Below, in pieces: positions 48,901-57,078 of a DNA stretch of 60,477 nt. The notes under the pieces were generated by a model. The model did no database searches, had not been told where the DNA came from, and saw only the letters and a program-made list of their open reading frames with translations. Origin of the DNA: Fidelibacterota bacterium (GTDB lineage: Bacteria > Pseudomonadota > Alphaproteobacteria > Rhodospirillales > Rhodospirillaceae). Where the stretch lies: contig CANJPG010000012.1 of the NCBI GenBank assembly GCA_947476065.1, positions 1 to 60,477 of the forward strand, read 5' to 3'. Each line of letters begins with the position of its first letter. Positions within the stretch are counted from its first letter, which is position 1. The translations under genes and the position numbers were made by a program.

Positions 48901-50827
48901 GGAAGGCTTCTTCAATCGCCTCGCGGGCCGCAGCGATATCGATCGGCGCGTTGCTCGAGACAACCATGCTGAAATTCTGCAGCCAGACCGGGCTGCGTCC
49001 GCCGCCTTGGGGCGAGACTTGGAAGGGCTCTTCTCCGAGCACTTTGAAGCCCATGTGCTCGAGCACGGGCATGACGTCCGATAGCGGCAAAGGTGCGCCG
49101 GCGTTGTAGATCTTAATGCACACCGTGCCGCCGGTGCCGCCCTGGGGCTGGTAGACGTGAATGCCGACTTGCTTGGTCTCGAGGGTCTGGTCGATCAGCG
49201 CAATATCGCCGACCGCCGTCGCTGCCTCGAAATGCTCGCGGTAGGAAATCGGGAAAGCGTTGACATAGGCGTCCGACTGGCGCGCACCTTCGCGTTCGCC
49301 ATATTTCTTCACCAGGGCCGCGCGAAGGTCGTCGGTCCAGGCGCGGGCGGCCTTGACCACCTGGGCTTCAATGGCCTTGGCGTCGACATCGGGCACATGA
49401 CCCGGGCGGGTGGCGATGATGTAGTGGATGCGCGCGAGCGCGCTATCGCTCACCTGGGTATAGAAGGACGACAGCCGGCCGTCGAAGGCCTTCGTCAAAA
49501 TGTCGCCGATGGACAACCGCAAAGCCGTGTCGAAGCGGTCGCGCGGCACATACACCAGGATCGACACAAAGCGCTCGAACTGATCCTGGCGCACAAATAA
49601 CGCCGTATGGGGGCGCTGCTGCAGGTGGAGGATGCCGACGGCGGTCTCCATCAACTGGCTGTCGGAGGTTTCGAACAGCTCGTCGCGCGGCAGGTTCTCC
49701 ATGACGTTCTGCAGAATCTTGTCGTCATGGCTATGTTTGCGGAAGCCAACCCGCTCGCGGATACGCTCGAGCTTGTTGCGCAGCACGGGTACGAAATTTG
49801 GGCTGTTAGTGTAGACGTCGGCGGTGAACAGACCTACCAGCATATGGATGCCGGTGACGGCGCCCTTGTCGTCGATGATCTTCACGGCGACCACGTCGAA
49901 GTGCACACGGCGGTGCACGGTCGAGCGCTGATTGGCCTTGAGGATCAGCAGAATGTTCTTGCTGTCGAGGAATTCGGCGAACTGCGGCGGCACCGGTGCG
50001 CCGTCGGCCACACCGTCGAAAATCGCCAGCCGCGCTTTGGTCAGCACGCCGAGGCTATGCTGGTTCTCGACGGCGAAGCTGCGGGTCTTGCCGGTTCCTT
50101 TAAGATGCAAAAGGCGGTAGCCGAGATATGTGAAGTGGTCGTCGTTCAGCCAGTGCAGGAAATCGACGACCTCCTTGGTGCGCGCGGGCTTCACGCCGGC
50201 CACCGGCCCGTCGAAGTCGGCGGCGAAGTGACCGGTGACGCGGCGCATCGCCGCCCAATCGCGCACAGCCAGGCGGATATCGTTCAACACCGACTTGAGA
50301 TTGTCGGCGATGCGGGATGTGTCGCCGTCGCTAGGACTGGGAATCTCAATGTACATCAGCGACTCAAAGGCATCGCCGCGCTTCTTGCCGCTGTTCTCGT
50401 CGGAGCCGGCGCGCAGTTCGACGAGGTTGCCGTCGACGTCGCGCTGCACCGTCAGCACGGGGTGGATCACCAGCAGCGAGCCCAGGTCCATGCGCTCGAG
50501 CTCGCAGATGGTCGAGCTGACCAGGAACGGCATGTCGTCGTTGACCACCTGGATGACCGCGCGTTCGCCGGCGGCGGCCACGCTCACCTTGGCCGAGCCG
50601 GCCTTGTGAGTCTGGAAAAAATCCCAGGCGGCGGCGGCCATGTCGGCCAGCGCTTCGGGCGTGCGCCCGGCCAGTTCGTCGGGAGGACTGCCGGCAAAGA
50701 ATTGGCGCACGAAACGCGCGAACAGCTGAGCGTTCTGAGGGGCTTTTTTCCCGGCAGCGCGTTTGTCGGCAACGGCCACGACCGCGGCGATGATATCGGC
50801 CGCAGGGGCCACGACATCCATGGCCAT
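45968..50827 (-). CDS. NAD-specific glutamate dehydrogenase (large, ~180 kDa class)
   Basis: 1619 residues from ATG 50827, chosen for GGGGGAG 8 bp upstream; ATG 50881 is an alternative. The size and the blocks GGKVARGGIRWSDRREDFR, LVKAQMVKNAVIVPTGSKGGF (catalytic Lys) and VGVGDMSGDVFGNGML are those of the L_180 class found in Streptomyces, Pseudomonas and Caulobacter. The N-terminal ~600 residues are ACT-like regulatory domains. It deaminates glutamate to 2-oxoglutarate for catabolism, using NAD. It is downstream of the DUF1993 gene, separated by a strong terminator, so it has its own promoter in the 278-bp spacer. Confidence 0.96.
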   Translation of the reverse strand: MAMDVVAPAADIIAAVVAVADKRAAGKKAPQNAQLFARFVRQFFAGSPPDELAGRTPEALADMAAAAWDFFQTHKAGSAKVSVAAAGERAVIQVVNDDMPFLVSSTICELERMDLGSLLVIHPVLTVQRDVDGNLVELRAGSDENSGKKRGDAFESLMYIEIPSPSDGDTSRIADNLKSVLNDIRLAVRDWAAMRRVTGHFAADFDGPVAGVKPARTKEVVDFLHWLNDDHFTYLGYRLLHLKGTGKTRSFAVENQHSLGVLTKARLAIFDGVADGAPVPPQFAEFLDSKNILLILKANQRSTVHRRVHFDVVAVKIIDDKGAVTGIHMLVGLFTADVYTNSPNFVPVLRNKLERIRERVGFRKHSHDDKILQNVMENLPRDELFETSDSQLMETAVGILHLQQRPHTALFVRQDQFERFVSILVYVPRDRFDTALRLSIGDILTKAFDGRLSSFYTQVSDSALARIHYIIATRPGHVPDVDAKAIEAQVVKAARAWTDDLRAALVKKYGEREGARQSDAYVNAFPISYREHFEAATAVGDIALIDQTLETKQVGIHVYQPQGGTGGTVCIKIYNAGAPLPLSDVMPVLEHMGFKVLGEEPFQVSPQGGGRSPVWLQNFSMVVSSNAPIDIAAAREAIEEAFRRVWAGEMESDGFNRLVALADLGWREVTILRAYAKYLRQAAFPFSQAYIENAFAAHPKVAKLLVEMFLVIFDPALNTGAKAKASAAKATAIRGEIIAALDAVTNADEDRILRRYLNLLDSTLRTNYFQKGADGQAKTYTSYKLNSRTIEDLPLPRMNVEVFVYAPRVEAIHLRGGKVARGGIRWSDRREDFRSEVLGLVKAQMVKNAVIVPTGSKGGFVVKRPPTTGGREAFQAEGIECYKTLQRGLLDITDNIVNDKLVPPVDVVRKDEDDPYLVVAADKGTATFSDIANGVSAEYNFWLGDAYASGGSVGYDHKAMGITARGAWECVKRHFREMGVDTQAQDFTCVGVGDMSGDVFGNGMLMSKHTKLLAAFNHLHIFIDPNPADPAKSFAERERMFKLPRSNWTDYNAKLISKGGGVFERSAKTIKLTPEMKTLLEISKAEATPAEIMNAILKANVDLLFFGGIGTYVKSSSEAHAEASDKANDAIRVNGGQLRAKVVGEGANLGMTQRGRIEAAKNGTRLNTDAIDNSAGVDCSDHEVNIKILLNVQMSMGKLALPARNKLLAEMTDEVGNLVLRDNYQQSQTISMLQVRGPQLLDAQQRTMKVFEREGLLNRDIEFLPNDEEIQERMAAGQGLTRPELAVFLPYGKMWLYDKIIGSDLPDDPTTEDDLQTYFPQPLQKKYAQAISKHKLRREIIGTVVTNNFINRVGPSFITTLMERTGHGPVDVARAYTVTETAYSLRGIWSGIEALDNKVPAAVQLEMLIEVSRMLERSVQWLLRHVPTPMDITKQIGLLKPGVDELRKCLPNVWSDEVAGYIKRQSELYQSKGVPAKLAMDVASIYRLAAANDITTIAATSKQAVPDAARLYYLVGERFGLGALRARTEGFATVSHWDKLAVSAAIEELFAHQRGIAQRVIAASKGKLAGEKALESWVTQHKARIDRYDQVFAEVRAADSLSLSMLTVANRQLSAMTTG

Positions 50828-51053
50828 ATCCGGTACTCCCCCAGAAGGGTGGCGGGCGTCCGCTGACCGGGCGTCGTGCACCCTCGATAGTATTTTTTTA
50901 ACAGGCCCGCGGGAGAGAAGTGACTCCCAAGGCCTTCACAAACCTAGCATATCCGCCGCGCAGCGGGTTGCCAACCGGACTCCCGCCGCTGGGGCGGGAA
51001 AGGCCCCCGCGAAAGCCGCGATTTTGCTGCACAGCGAAATGGGAGATGGCGAT

Positions 51054-51087
51054 AAAAAAGGGGGGCAGCCACGGCCGCCCCCCTTTT
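51054..51087 (-). terminator. Intrinsic terminator of the DUF1993 gene
   Basis: An 11-bp perfect stem (51056-51066 with 51077-51087: AAAAGGGGGGC and its complement) with a 10-nt loop. Read on the minus strand it ends in TTTTTTAT, a proper U tract, 19 bp after the DUF1993 stop. It also has a shorter T run on the plus strand. Confidence 0.85.
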
Positions 51088-51105
51088 GGGTAGGTGAAAA
51101 ACGGT

Positions 51106-51609
51106 CTAGGCGCCGAGGAAGTCGCCCTTGCCGATCGGCACGCCGCAATGACGCAGGATGGCGTACGCGGTGGTGACGTGGAAATAGAAGTTCGGCAGAA
51201 CCCATGTCGTCAGATAAGTGCCGCCTTTAAAGGTACGGTCCTCGCCGCCGACCTTGAAGGTGATCTCTTTGTCTTCGGTGCCGTCGATCTGCGCCGGTGT
51301 GAAGGATTTAAGATGCGCGACGGTCTTGGCGATGCGCGCCTTCAGGTCATCGAAGGTGACTTCGGTATCGGGGAACTTGGGTACTTCGGTGCCGCTGACG
51401 CGGCTGGCAAAGTTCTTCGCCATGTCGCTGGCGATCTGCACCTGGGCCGAGAAGGGCAGCATGTTGGGATGCAGGCGATAACCGATCATGACTTCGGGCT
51501 TGATCTTGTTGGCTTCGCCGTAAGCCACGGCCTTGTCGATGATAGCCGACAGATTGGTCATGGCCTTGATAAGGGCCGGGACGCTGGCTTGGTACATGGA
51601 AAATGTCAT
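51106..51609 (-). CDS. DUF1993 domain protein
   Basis: 167 residues, whole-length DUF1993. It begins MTFSMYQASVPALIKAMTNL, has RLHPNMLPFSAQVQIASDMA in the middle and ends HVTTAYAILRHCGVPIGKGD, the pattern of this uncharacterised family, which is distantly related to DinB-like four-helix bundles. GGAG stands 8 bp before ATG 51609. It is monocistronic as judged by the terminator after it. Function unknown. Confidence 0.9.
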   Translation of the reverse strand: MTFSMYQASVPALIKAMTNLSAIIDKAVAYGEANKIKPEVMIGYRLHPNMLPFSAQVQIASDMAKNFASRVSGTEVPKFPDTEVTFDDLKARIAKTVAHLKSFTPAQIDGTEDKEITFKVGGEDRTFKGGTYLTTWVLPNFYFHVTTAYAILRHCGVPIGKGDFLGA

Positions 51610-51866
51610 CGCTGTATCTCCTAAAGGTTCATAGAAATGGGAACGACTGAAGACAAGCTGACATGCCCCCGGCCTGGCCGCTCAAAACGCGAATGCTGAA
51701 AGCGCCCGTCCCCCACTTGGATGGGGAGCATGTGGTGCTGCAAAGCCAAAAAGCGAGGGGCGACTTAAAAGTTTTTTGCTGCGCCGTGGAGGCTCGAGGT
51801 GTCCGCATAGGCGGCGGAAAACCGGTCTGAATTTCCGCCAGAAGCCACTGTAAATAAAGGAATGAG
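51610..51866. other. Spacer between DUF1993 and methyltransferase genes
   Basis: 257 bp with no gene. It has a hairpin GGCGGAAA (51813-51820) / TTTCCGCC (51832-51839) just downstream of the methyltransferase stop on the minus strand, and an AT-rich run (51767-51779) that could be part of the DUF1993 promoter. Confidence 0.45.
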
Positions 51867-53078
51867 CTAATCGGATCCGGCACCCCAGAGGGGCGCGAGC
51901 AAGCCGTGCTGCCACAAGACTCCGAGTTCCTTCTCCAGGACGTCCGCCACATCCCGCACGCTGACGCGCCGCGCCGCCAGGCTGCGCGTGACGGCGGCGC
52001 TGATGTCGGCCCAGCCCGCGGGGCCCGATGCGAGAAGATCGAGCAGGGCTTCGACGACAACATTGGCAGTCACGCTGAGGCCAAGCTCGGCGTCGCGGAA
52101 GGTCGCGGGCCCGGCTGGCGCTGTCCGCGCAAGGCGTGTCCGCCAGCGCACCTTTGGCGCCCGCATATCGGCGGCCCGCAACGGATCGCATTTACCGAAG
52201 ACCGCGTAGTGATAGCCGCCGCCGGCAAGGTCGAAGGCATCGGCGGCAATCGCCCGCTCCCGCGCCGGCGTTATGGAGCCCAGGGGGCCCGGCGCCGTCC
52301 AATTGAGGAAGTGCACACCCTGGGGCGCCAGTGCCGCTTCAAGCGACGCTGTCGAGATGGCGGTGAAATTCTGATTGAGCAGTTCGTGAAAGAAAATCGA
52401 ATCGCTGCGCGCGTTGGCCTGCTGCAGCACCGCCAGCATCGCCCGGTGATCGCCGCCCTGCCGCGAGAGGCCCGACGCGATGTCCTGAATGCGCCGGCGT
52501 GCTTTAGCCACCTGCGCTAGGGGTTCCGCCGCCGGATCGGCACTTAGGCGCAGCAGATGCTGTAGCCCGGACATCAATAAAATGCTGGGGCCGAAATAAT
52601 AACTGATGACGGCGACGCCGCCCGGTTTCAGACAGCCGGCGATGAGCTTGAGCAAATGCCGTTGGACTTCCGGCGGCGTGACGTAAAAAACGCCGACATG
52701 ATAGATCAAATCGAACGTTCCCAGCCGCGCCGCGTCGAGGTCGAGAAAATCGGCGCAGATGACGCTGGCGCGCTCACTAAACACTGCGCAGCGTTTCTCG
52801 GCCAGCGCACAAGCCGACTGCGACAGGTCGGTGCCGACGATGCGACCCTGTGTCAGCGCGCCGACCCGCGCCAGCTGGCCGCCGGTGCCGCAGCCGAGGT
52901 CGAGCACGTCGTACGCTGCCGACGCGGGCCCGCCGCCATGCAGCGCCGCCAAGCCCAACACGAGGTCGGGATCTATGCCGGGAATCGCGACCGGATCGTA
53001 AGGCACCTGATCATAGGCAACCGCGATCTTCGCATTCAGCACACGCAGATCGGCGTCATCGCTTGGTTGTGAAGCCAT
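51867..53078 (-). CDS. Class I SAM methyltransferase with a regulatory C-terminal domain
   Basis: 403 residues. The N-terminus AYDQVPYDPVAIPGIDPDLV precedes the SAM motif I VLDLGCGTGGQLARVG (~residue 60) and motif II/III DFLDLDAARLGTFDLIYHVG. The C-terminal half has the Phe-rich SIFFHELLNQNFTAIST block of the predicted methyltransferase-regulatory domain (PF10119-type). Substrate unknown; related genes are in natural-product and polysaccharide clusters. It diverges from an MFS gene with only 78 bp between the starts, so a shared regulated promoter and a linked role are plausible. Confidence 0.8.
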   Translation of the reverse strand: MASQPSDDADLRVLNAKIAVAYDQVPYDPVAIPGIDPDLVLGLAALHGGGPASAAYDVLDLGCGTGGQLARVGALTQGRIVGTDLSQSACALAEKRCAVFSERASVICADFLDLDAARLGTFDLIYHVGVFYVTPPEVQRHLLKLIAGCLKPGGVAVISYYFGPSILLMSGLQHLLRLSADPAAEPLAQVAKARRRIQDIASGLSRQGGDHRAMLAVLQQANARSDSIFFHELLNQNFTAISTASLEAALAPQGVHFLNWTAPGPLGSITPARERAIAADAFDLAGGGYHYAVFGKCDPLRAADMRAPKVRWRTRLARTAPAGPATFRDAELGLSVTANVVVEALLDLLASGPAGWADISAAVTRSLAARRVSVRDVADVLEKELGVLWQHGLLAPLWGAGSD

Positions 53079-53156
53079 GTCGGTTTTCTGTCCCGGCAGA
53101 AGGCTAGCCCCAGGGGAAAAGGTCGTCTATGGGAAAGCACCACATGAAAAGGCAGC

Positions 53157-54296
53157 ATGGCCTACTTCCGCAACACCGCCATCAATCTTTTGAATCTCCA
53201 CTACGGGATTCACGCCACCGCACAATTCGGCGGTGGTGCATTCTACCTGGTTTTCATGCTCAAACAGGGCATTTCCGTGCCGTTGGCGCTGGTCGCCATG
53301 GCCTCGATCCTGGCCGGACGCTTTTTGATTCGCCCCGCCGTGCTGCCCTTGGCGGTGCGCTTCGGACTGAGGCCCTTGCTGGTGGCGGGCACACTGGCCA
53401 GTGCGCTGCAGTTTCCGTTCATCGCTGAAGTCGACGGCACAAGCGCAGCGCTATTTGCTTTTTGCGCCATCGCCTCGCTCAGCGACACATTTTACTGGAC
53501 GACTTATCACGCCTATTTCGCCAGCCTCGGTGACGCCCAGCATCGCGGTCATCAGCTTGGCTTGCGCGAAGCCGTCGTGGCGCTGGTCGGTATCGTCAGT
53601 CCGTTGCTGACCGCCTGGGCCTTGGTGACCTGGGGGCCGCGCGTGGCTTTTGGTATGTCGGCAGTGATTCAACTCGCCGCTGCGCTGCCGCTTTTCCTGA
53701 CGCCGAATGTCACGGTGGCGCCCCACGTGCCCGGCGCCTTCAAAGCCGGCCTGCGGGGCACAATTCTGTTCATCACCGACGGCTGGATCGGCGCCTGCTA
53801 CGTTTTTGTCTGGCAACTGGCGTTGTTCCTGTCGCTGGGAGAAAGCTTCATGAGTTATGGCGGCGCCCTGGCCATAGCGGCGCTGGTGGGTGCTGCCGGA
53901 AGTTTGGTGCTCGGGCGGCATATCGACGCCGGTCACGGCGGCCGCGCGGTGTGGATTGCCGGCGGCCTGCTCGCCCTTACAATTTTGCTGCGCGGTGCGG
54001 CTGTTGGCCACGCGACATTGGCGATCATCGCCAATGCCCTGGGCGCATTGGTCGCGGCCATCTATACGCCGACCCTCATGACCGCGGTCTACAATCTCGC
54101 CAAGGCCTCGCCCTGTGCGCTGCGCTTTCACGTGGCGACCGAAGGCGGCTGGGATGCCGGCGGATCGCTGGGGTGCTTGGTCGCAGCCTTACTCATATAT
54201 ATGGGCGCACCCCTTGGGGCCGTGATCTCCCTCGCACTACTTGGCGTGGCGGCCTCGTCCATCCTGCTGCGGCGGTACTACGCCGGTCAAAGTTAG
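53157..54296 (+). CDS. MFS transporter
   Basis: 379 residues, about 10-12 membrane helices, few charged residues between them. The start FRNTAINLLNLHYGIHATAQ leads into FGGGAFYLVFMLKQGISVP, and the loop GHQLGLREAVVALVG is MFS-like. No substrate signature is recognised. It diverges from the methyltransferase gene and is convergent with tRNA-Gly. A clear SD is not seen; GGAAAG lies 25 bp upstream and the start could be one of several Met codons. Confidence 0.75.
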   Translation: MAYFRNTAINLLNLHYGIHATAQFGGGAFYLVFMLKQGISVPLALVAMASILAGRFLIRPAVLPLAVRFGLRPLLVAGTLASALQFPFIAEVDGTSAALFAFCAIASLSDTFYWTTYHAYFASLGDAQHRGHQLGLREAVVALVGIVSPLLTAWALVTWGPRVAFGMSAVIQLAAALPLFLTPNVTVAPHVPGAFKAGLRGTILFITDGWIGACYVFVWQLALFLSLGESFMSYGGALAIAALVGAAGSLVLGRHIDAGHGGRAVWIAGGLLALTILLRGAAVGHATLAIIANALGALVAAIYTPTLMTAVYNLAKASPCALRFHVATEGGWDAGGSLGCLVAALLIYMGAPLGAVISLALLGVAASSILLRRYYAGQS

Positions 54297-54310
54297 GCAC
54301 AGACGGAATT

Positions 54311-54457
54311 CGCAGACAAAAACATCGAGGGTTGGAAGGTGGTTGTGAAACGCCGCCCGCGCCGCAAACGACCCCCGCGCGGCGTTTATGCCGCGCAGAC
54401 AAAAACATCGAGGGTTGGAAGGTGGTTGTGAAACGCCGCCCGTGCCGCAAACGACCC
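54311..54457. repeat. Two 64-bp direct repeats beside tRNA-Gly
   Basis: Copies at 54311-54374 and 54394-54457 differ at one base (C to T in the CGCCGCCCG segment) and are 19 bp apart. The spacer after copy 1 contains a 7-bp hairpin (GCGCGGC 54377-54383 / GCCGCGC 54390-54396). Copy 2 is followed by another hairpin. Two copies, each ~64 bp, do not make a CRISPR array. Confidence 0.9.
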
Positions 54458-54466
54458 TGGCGGGAG

Positions 54467-54488
54467 ATTTTGCCGCGAAGCGGCAAAA

Positions 54489-54489
<1 letters not shown>
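54467..54489. terminator. Hairpin directly downstream of tRNA-Gly
   Basis: A perfect 10-bp stem, ATTTTGCCGC (54467-54476) / GCGGCAAAAT (54480-54489), loop GAA, touching the CCA end of the minus-strand tRNA. It probably helps form or protect the tRNA 3' end; the T run is inside the stem, so it is not a standard terminator. Confidence 0.5.
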
Positions 54490-54563
<74 letters not shown>

Positions 54564-54872
54564 TCGCTTTGGCGTGTGGCGAAGACCGTAAGTGTGGGGG
54601 TGTGCCGGACCCCCCCGGCCCTCGCGAAGGGCGGGACTATACCGTTTTAACCTGCCATTGCAAGGGCCCGCGCAGGTCTTGGCGAGGACCGAAAAAAGCC
54701 CGTTGGCCTGTCTTTGCAAGGCCTTGGCGCTTAGGGCAAATTCCAGCCCCGATTGAAATCCCTTGCCTTCCGGGTCTTGCCGCCACATGTAACCAGGGCC
54801 CGCGAGGGAGTATGCGCTGCCGGACCCAGGAACCCATGGGCGCCGGCCCCGCCAGGACAGGACAGTTTCAGT
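54564..54872. promoter_or_regulatory. Divergent spacer: tRNA-Gly promoter and the cnoX-like leader
   Basis: 309 bp. On the minus strand TTGCAA (54663-54658) and TATAGT (54641-54636) are 16 bp apart and 72 bp before tRNA-Gly. A T6 run on the minus strand follows a weak GC stem near 54690-54710. The rest is GC-rich with no recognisable gene; no convincing promoter for the plus-strand gene was found. Confidence 0.6.
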
Positions 54873-55790
54873 ATGCTTATCGGACAGCCCGGCACCGCCG
54901 GCGGCGCAACGCCCGCCGCAGACCTTATCAAAGAGACCGATACCGCCTGCTTTATGGCCGATGTCATCGAGGCCTCGGCCACGACGCCGGTGATTGTCGA
55001 CTTCTGGGCCCCTTGGTGCGGCCCCTGCAAACAGCTGACGCCGCTCATTGAAAAGCTGGTCAAGCAGTACAGCGGCAAGGTCAAGCTGGTGAAGATCAAC
55101 GTCGATGAGAACCAGGAACTGGCGCAGCAGTTCCGCGTGCAATCGATCCCGGCGGTCTACGGCTTCAAGGGCGGACGCCCGGTCGACGGCTTCATGGGCG
55201 CGGTGCCCGAAAGCCAGATCAAGCAATTCATCGACCGCCTGACGGGCGGCGCCGGCTCGCCTTTGGACGACGCCCTGGCCGAAGCCGAAGCGGCGATGCA
55301 AGAGGGCCATAACGACGAAGCGCTCGGCATCTTCCAGGAAATCCTCGCGCAGGACCCAACGCATGTAAAAGCGCTCGCGGGCGCTCTGCGCTGCTACATG
55401 GCGCTGGACCAGGACGACATGGCGCGCCAACTGATTGAAAAACTGCCGGCGCCGATCAAGAACAGCGCCGAGGTCCAGGGCGTGCAAGCGGCCCTCGATC
55501 TCAAGGCCGCCACCGCCAATACCGGCAACGCCGAGGTCGAGAAATTAGAGGCGCAAGTCGCCGCCGATCCCAAGGACATGCAATCGCGCCTCGATCTCGC
55601 CATGGCGCGTTACGGCGCCGGCGACAAAGCCAAGGCGGTCGATGACCTGCTGGCCATGATCAAGGCTGACCGCGCCTGGAATGAACAAGCCGCTCGCAAA
55701 CAGCTGGTCAAGTTTTTCGAGGCCTTTGGTCCTGCGGATCCGCTGACCTTGACCGGCCGGCGGCGCCTCTCGGCGATTCTGTTCTCATAA
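54873..55790 (+). CDS. Thioredoxin-TPR co-chaperone, CnoX/YbbN-like
   Basis: 305 residues from ATG 54873; a longer 5' frame is low-quality sequence. Residues ~15-125 are a thioredoxin domain with an intact active site, FWAPWCGPCKQL (Cys49, Cys52); residues ~130-300 are helical TPR-like repeats (DEALGIFQEILAQDPTHVKAL). E. coli YbbN lacks this CxxC, whereas the Caulobacter CnoX is redox-active. The protein likely protects unfolding proteins and passes them to GroEL or DnaK. It heads a tight plus-strand operon (19-bp gap to the LON gene). Confidence 0.9.
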   Translation: MLIGQPGTAGGATPAADLIKETDTACFMADVIEASATTPVIVDFWAPWCGPCKQLTPLIEKLVKQYSGKVKLVKINVDENQELAQQFRVQSIPAVYGFKGGRPVDGFMGAVPESQIKQFIDRLTGGAGSPLDDALAEAEAAMQEGHNDEALGIFQEILAQDPTHVKALAGALRCYMALDQDDMARQLIEKLPAPIKNSAEVQGVQAALDLKAATANTGNAEVEKLEAQVAADPKDMQSRLDLAMARYGAGDKAKAVDDLLAMIKADRAWNEQAARKQLVKFFEAFGPADPLTLTGRRRLSAILFS

Positions 55791-55809
55791 GGGACGGCAC
55801 GGGGTGTCC

Positions 55810-56502
55810 ATGCGCAGCCCGATCCAGACTCGCTTCGAAGATCTGCCGGAGGAGATCAGCATCTTTCCGCTGAGCGGCGCCTTGCTGCTGCCCTGGGGCC
55901 GCTTGCCGCTCAATATCTTCGAGCCGCGCTATCTCAACATGACGCTCGACGCGCTCAAGACCGGGCGCATCTTCGGCATGGTGCAGCCCGACTACGACAA
56001 GACGCCAAAGGACAGAATCCCCGCCGACCGCATGACGCCGGAAAGCGAGCCGGCGGTGTATGGCGTCGGCTGCGCGGGGCGCATCGCGTCTTTTGAAGAA
56101 ACCGACGACGGCCGCCTGTTGATTCTGCTCAAGGGCCTAGCGCGCTTTCGCATCGTCAAGGAACTCGAAGGCCGCAACGGCTATCGGCGCGTGCGCGCCA
56201 ACTACGATGACTTCGAAGACGATCTGGAGCCGCCGCCGAAATTCGAACTCAACCGCGAACATCTGATGACCTATCTCAGGCCGTACCTTGAAATGCAGAG
56301 CATATCGATCAACCTCGACGTGCTCAAAGGCCTGACCGATGGAAGTCTTATTACCTCCATGTGCATGATCTGCCCCTTCGATCCGCGCGAAAAACAGGCG
56401 CTGCTGGAAGCCGAAACCATGAGCGAGCGTGCCGCCGCCCTGGTAAAATTGCTGCAGATGGGCGTCTTCGACGCCGGCAAACCCGACGCGCCCAAACAAT
56501 AG
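55810..56502 (+). CDS. LON-substrate-binding-domain protein
   Basis: About 230 residues from ATG 55810; GTG 55804 is an equally possible start. It consists only of the Lon N-terminal (substrate-binding) domain: [26 protein letters not shown] at the start, [27 protein letters not shown] in the middle, and a helical end. There is no AAA or protease part. Function unknown; the domain is expected to bind unfolded protein, which fits its redox-chaperone neighbour. Confidence 0.92.
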   Translation: MRSPIQTRFEDLPEEISIFPLSGALLLPWGRLPLNIFEPRYLNMTLDALKTGRIFGMVQPDYDKTPKDRIPADRMTPESEPAVYGVGCAGRIASFEETDDGRLLILLKGLARFRIVKELEGRNGYRRVRANYDDFEDDLEPPPKFELNREHLMTYLRPYLEMQSISINLDVLKGLTDGSLITSMCMICPFDPREKQALLEAETMSERAAALVKLLQMGVFDAGKPDAPKQ

Positions 56503-56510
56503 GAACCGCC

Positions 56511-56711
56511 ATGTCCAACGCTGCGCCCAACGCCGCCGGCGAGATCGATCCCAAGCTGCTTGAAATCCTGGTCTGCCCGCTCACCAAAGGGCCGCTGGAA
56601 TACGACCGTGCGGCGGGCGAACTGGTAAGCCGCAAGGCCGGGCTCGCTTATCCGGTGCGCGACGGCATCCCAATCATGCTACCCGACGAAGCGCGCCGCC
56701 TCGATGACTGA
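56511..56711 (+). CDS. Trm112 family protein
   Basis: 66 residues from ATG 56511, 8 bp after the LON gene. [19 protein letters not shown] and [20 protein letters not shown] are diagnostic of the bacterial Trm112/UPF0434 small zinc-ribbon-like proteins. The usual second Cys pair is reduced, as in many alphaproteobacterial members, so zinc binding is doubtful. In eukaryotes Trm112 partners methyltransferases; the bacterial partner is unknown. The DUF971 gene begins inside its last 8 bp. Confidence 0.93.
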   Translation: MSNAAPNAAGEIDPKLLEILVCPLTKGPLEYDRAAGELVSRKAGLAYPVRDGIPIMLPDEARRLDD

Positions 56712-57078
56712 CGCGAACGCCGGCGCGCCTTGGCCCACGGCGATTACCTACGAACCATCCGCCAACACCCTGCACATCGCTTTCGACAGCGGCGAGCATT
56801 TTGATCTGCCGGCGGAATACCTGCGCGTCGAAAGCCCATCGGCGGAAGTGCAGGGACATAATCCGTCCGAGAAAAAAATCGTGCCTGGCCGCAGCAAGGT
56901 CGGCATCATGAACATCGAGCCGGTGGGCAACTATGCCGTCAAGCTGGTCTTCGATGACTTGCACGACACGGGCATCTATTCCTGGCGCTATCTGCACGAG
57001 CTTGGAAAAGAGTATGCGGCGCGCTGGGAGAAATATGTCGCGGAACTGGCCAAGCGCGGGTTGAGCCGAGACCCCTAA
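56704..57078 (+). CDS. DUF971 domain protein
   Basis: 124 residues. [32 protein letters not shown], then [21 protein letters not shown] are the pattern of DUF971, a domain also found at the N-terminus of gamma-butyrobetaine hydroxylases and in Fe-S cluster carriers (Mrp-type) in other proteins. Stand-alone copies are of unknown function. It overlaps the Trm112 gene by 8 bp and the convergent UbiH gene by 4 bp at the stops. Confidence 0.92.
   Translation: MTDANAGAPWPTAITYEPSANTLHIAFDSGEHFDLPAEYLRVESPSAEVQGHNPSEKKIVPGRSKVGIMNIEPVGNYAVKLVFDDLHDTGIYSWRYLHELGKEYAARWEKYVAELAKRGLSRDP

Noticed and set aside
46220-49084. A 954-codon frame opposite the glutamate dehydrogenase
   Set aside because: Same reason; the coding strand is clear from the dehydrogenase motifs.
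54311-54457. Possible CRISPR array
   Set aside because: Only two 64-bp units with a single 19-bp spacer, no leader and no cas gene.
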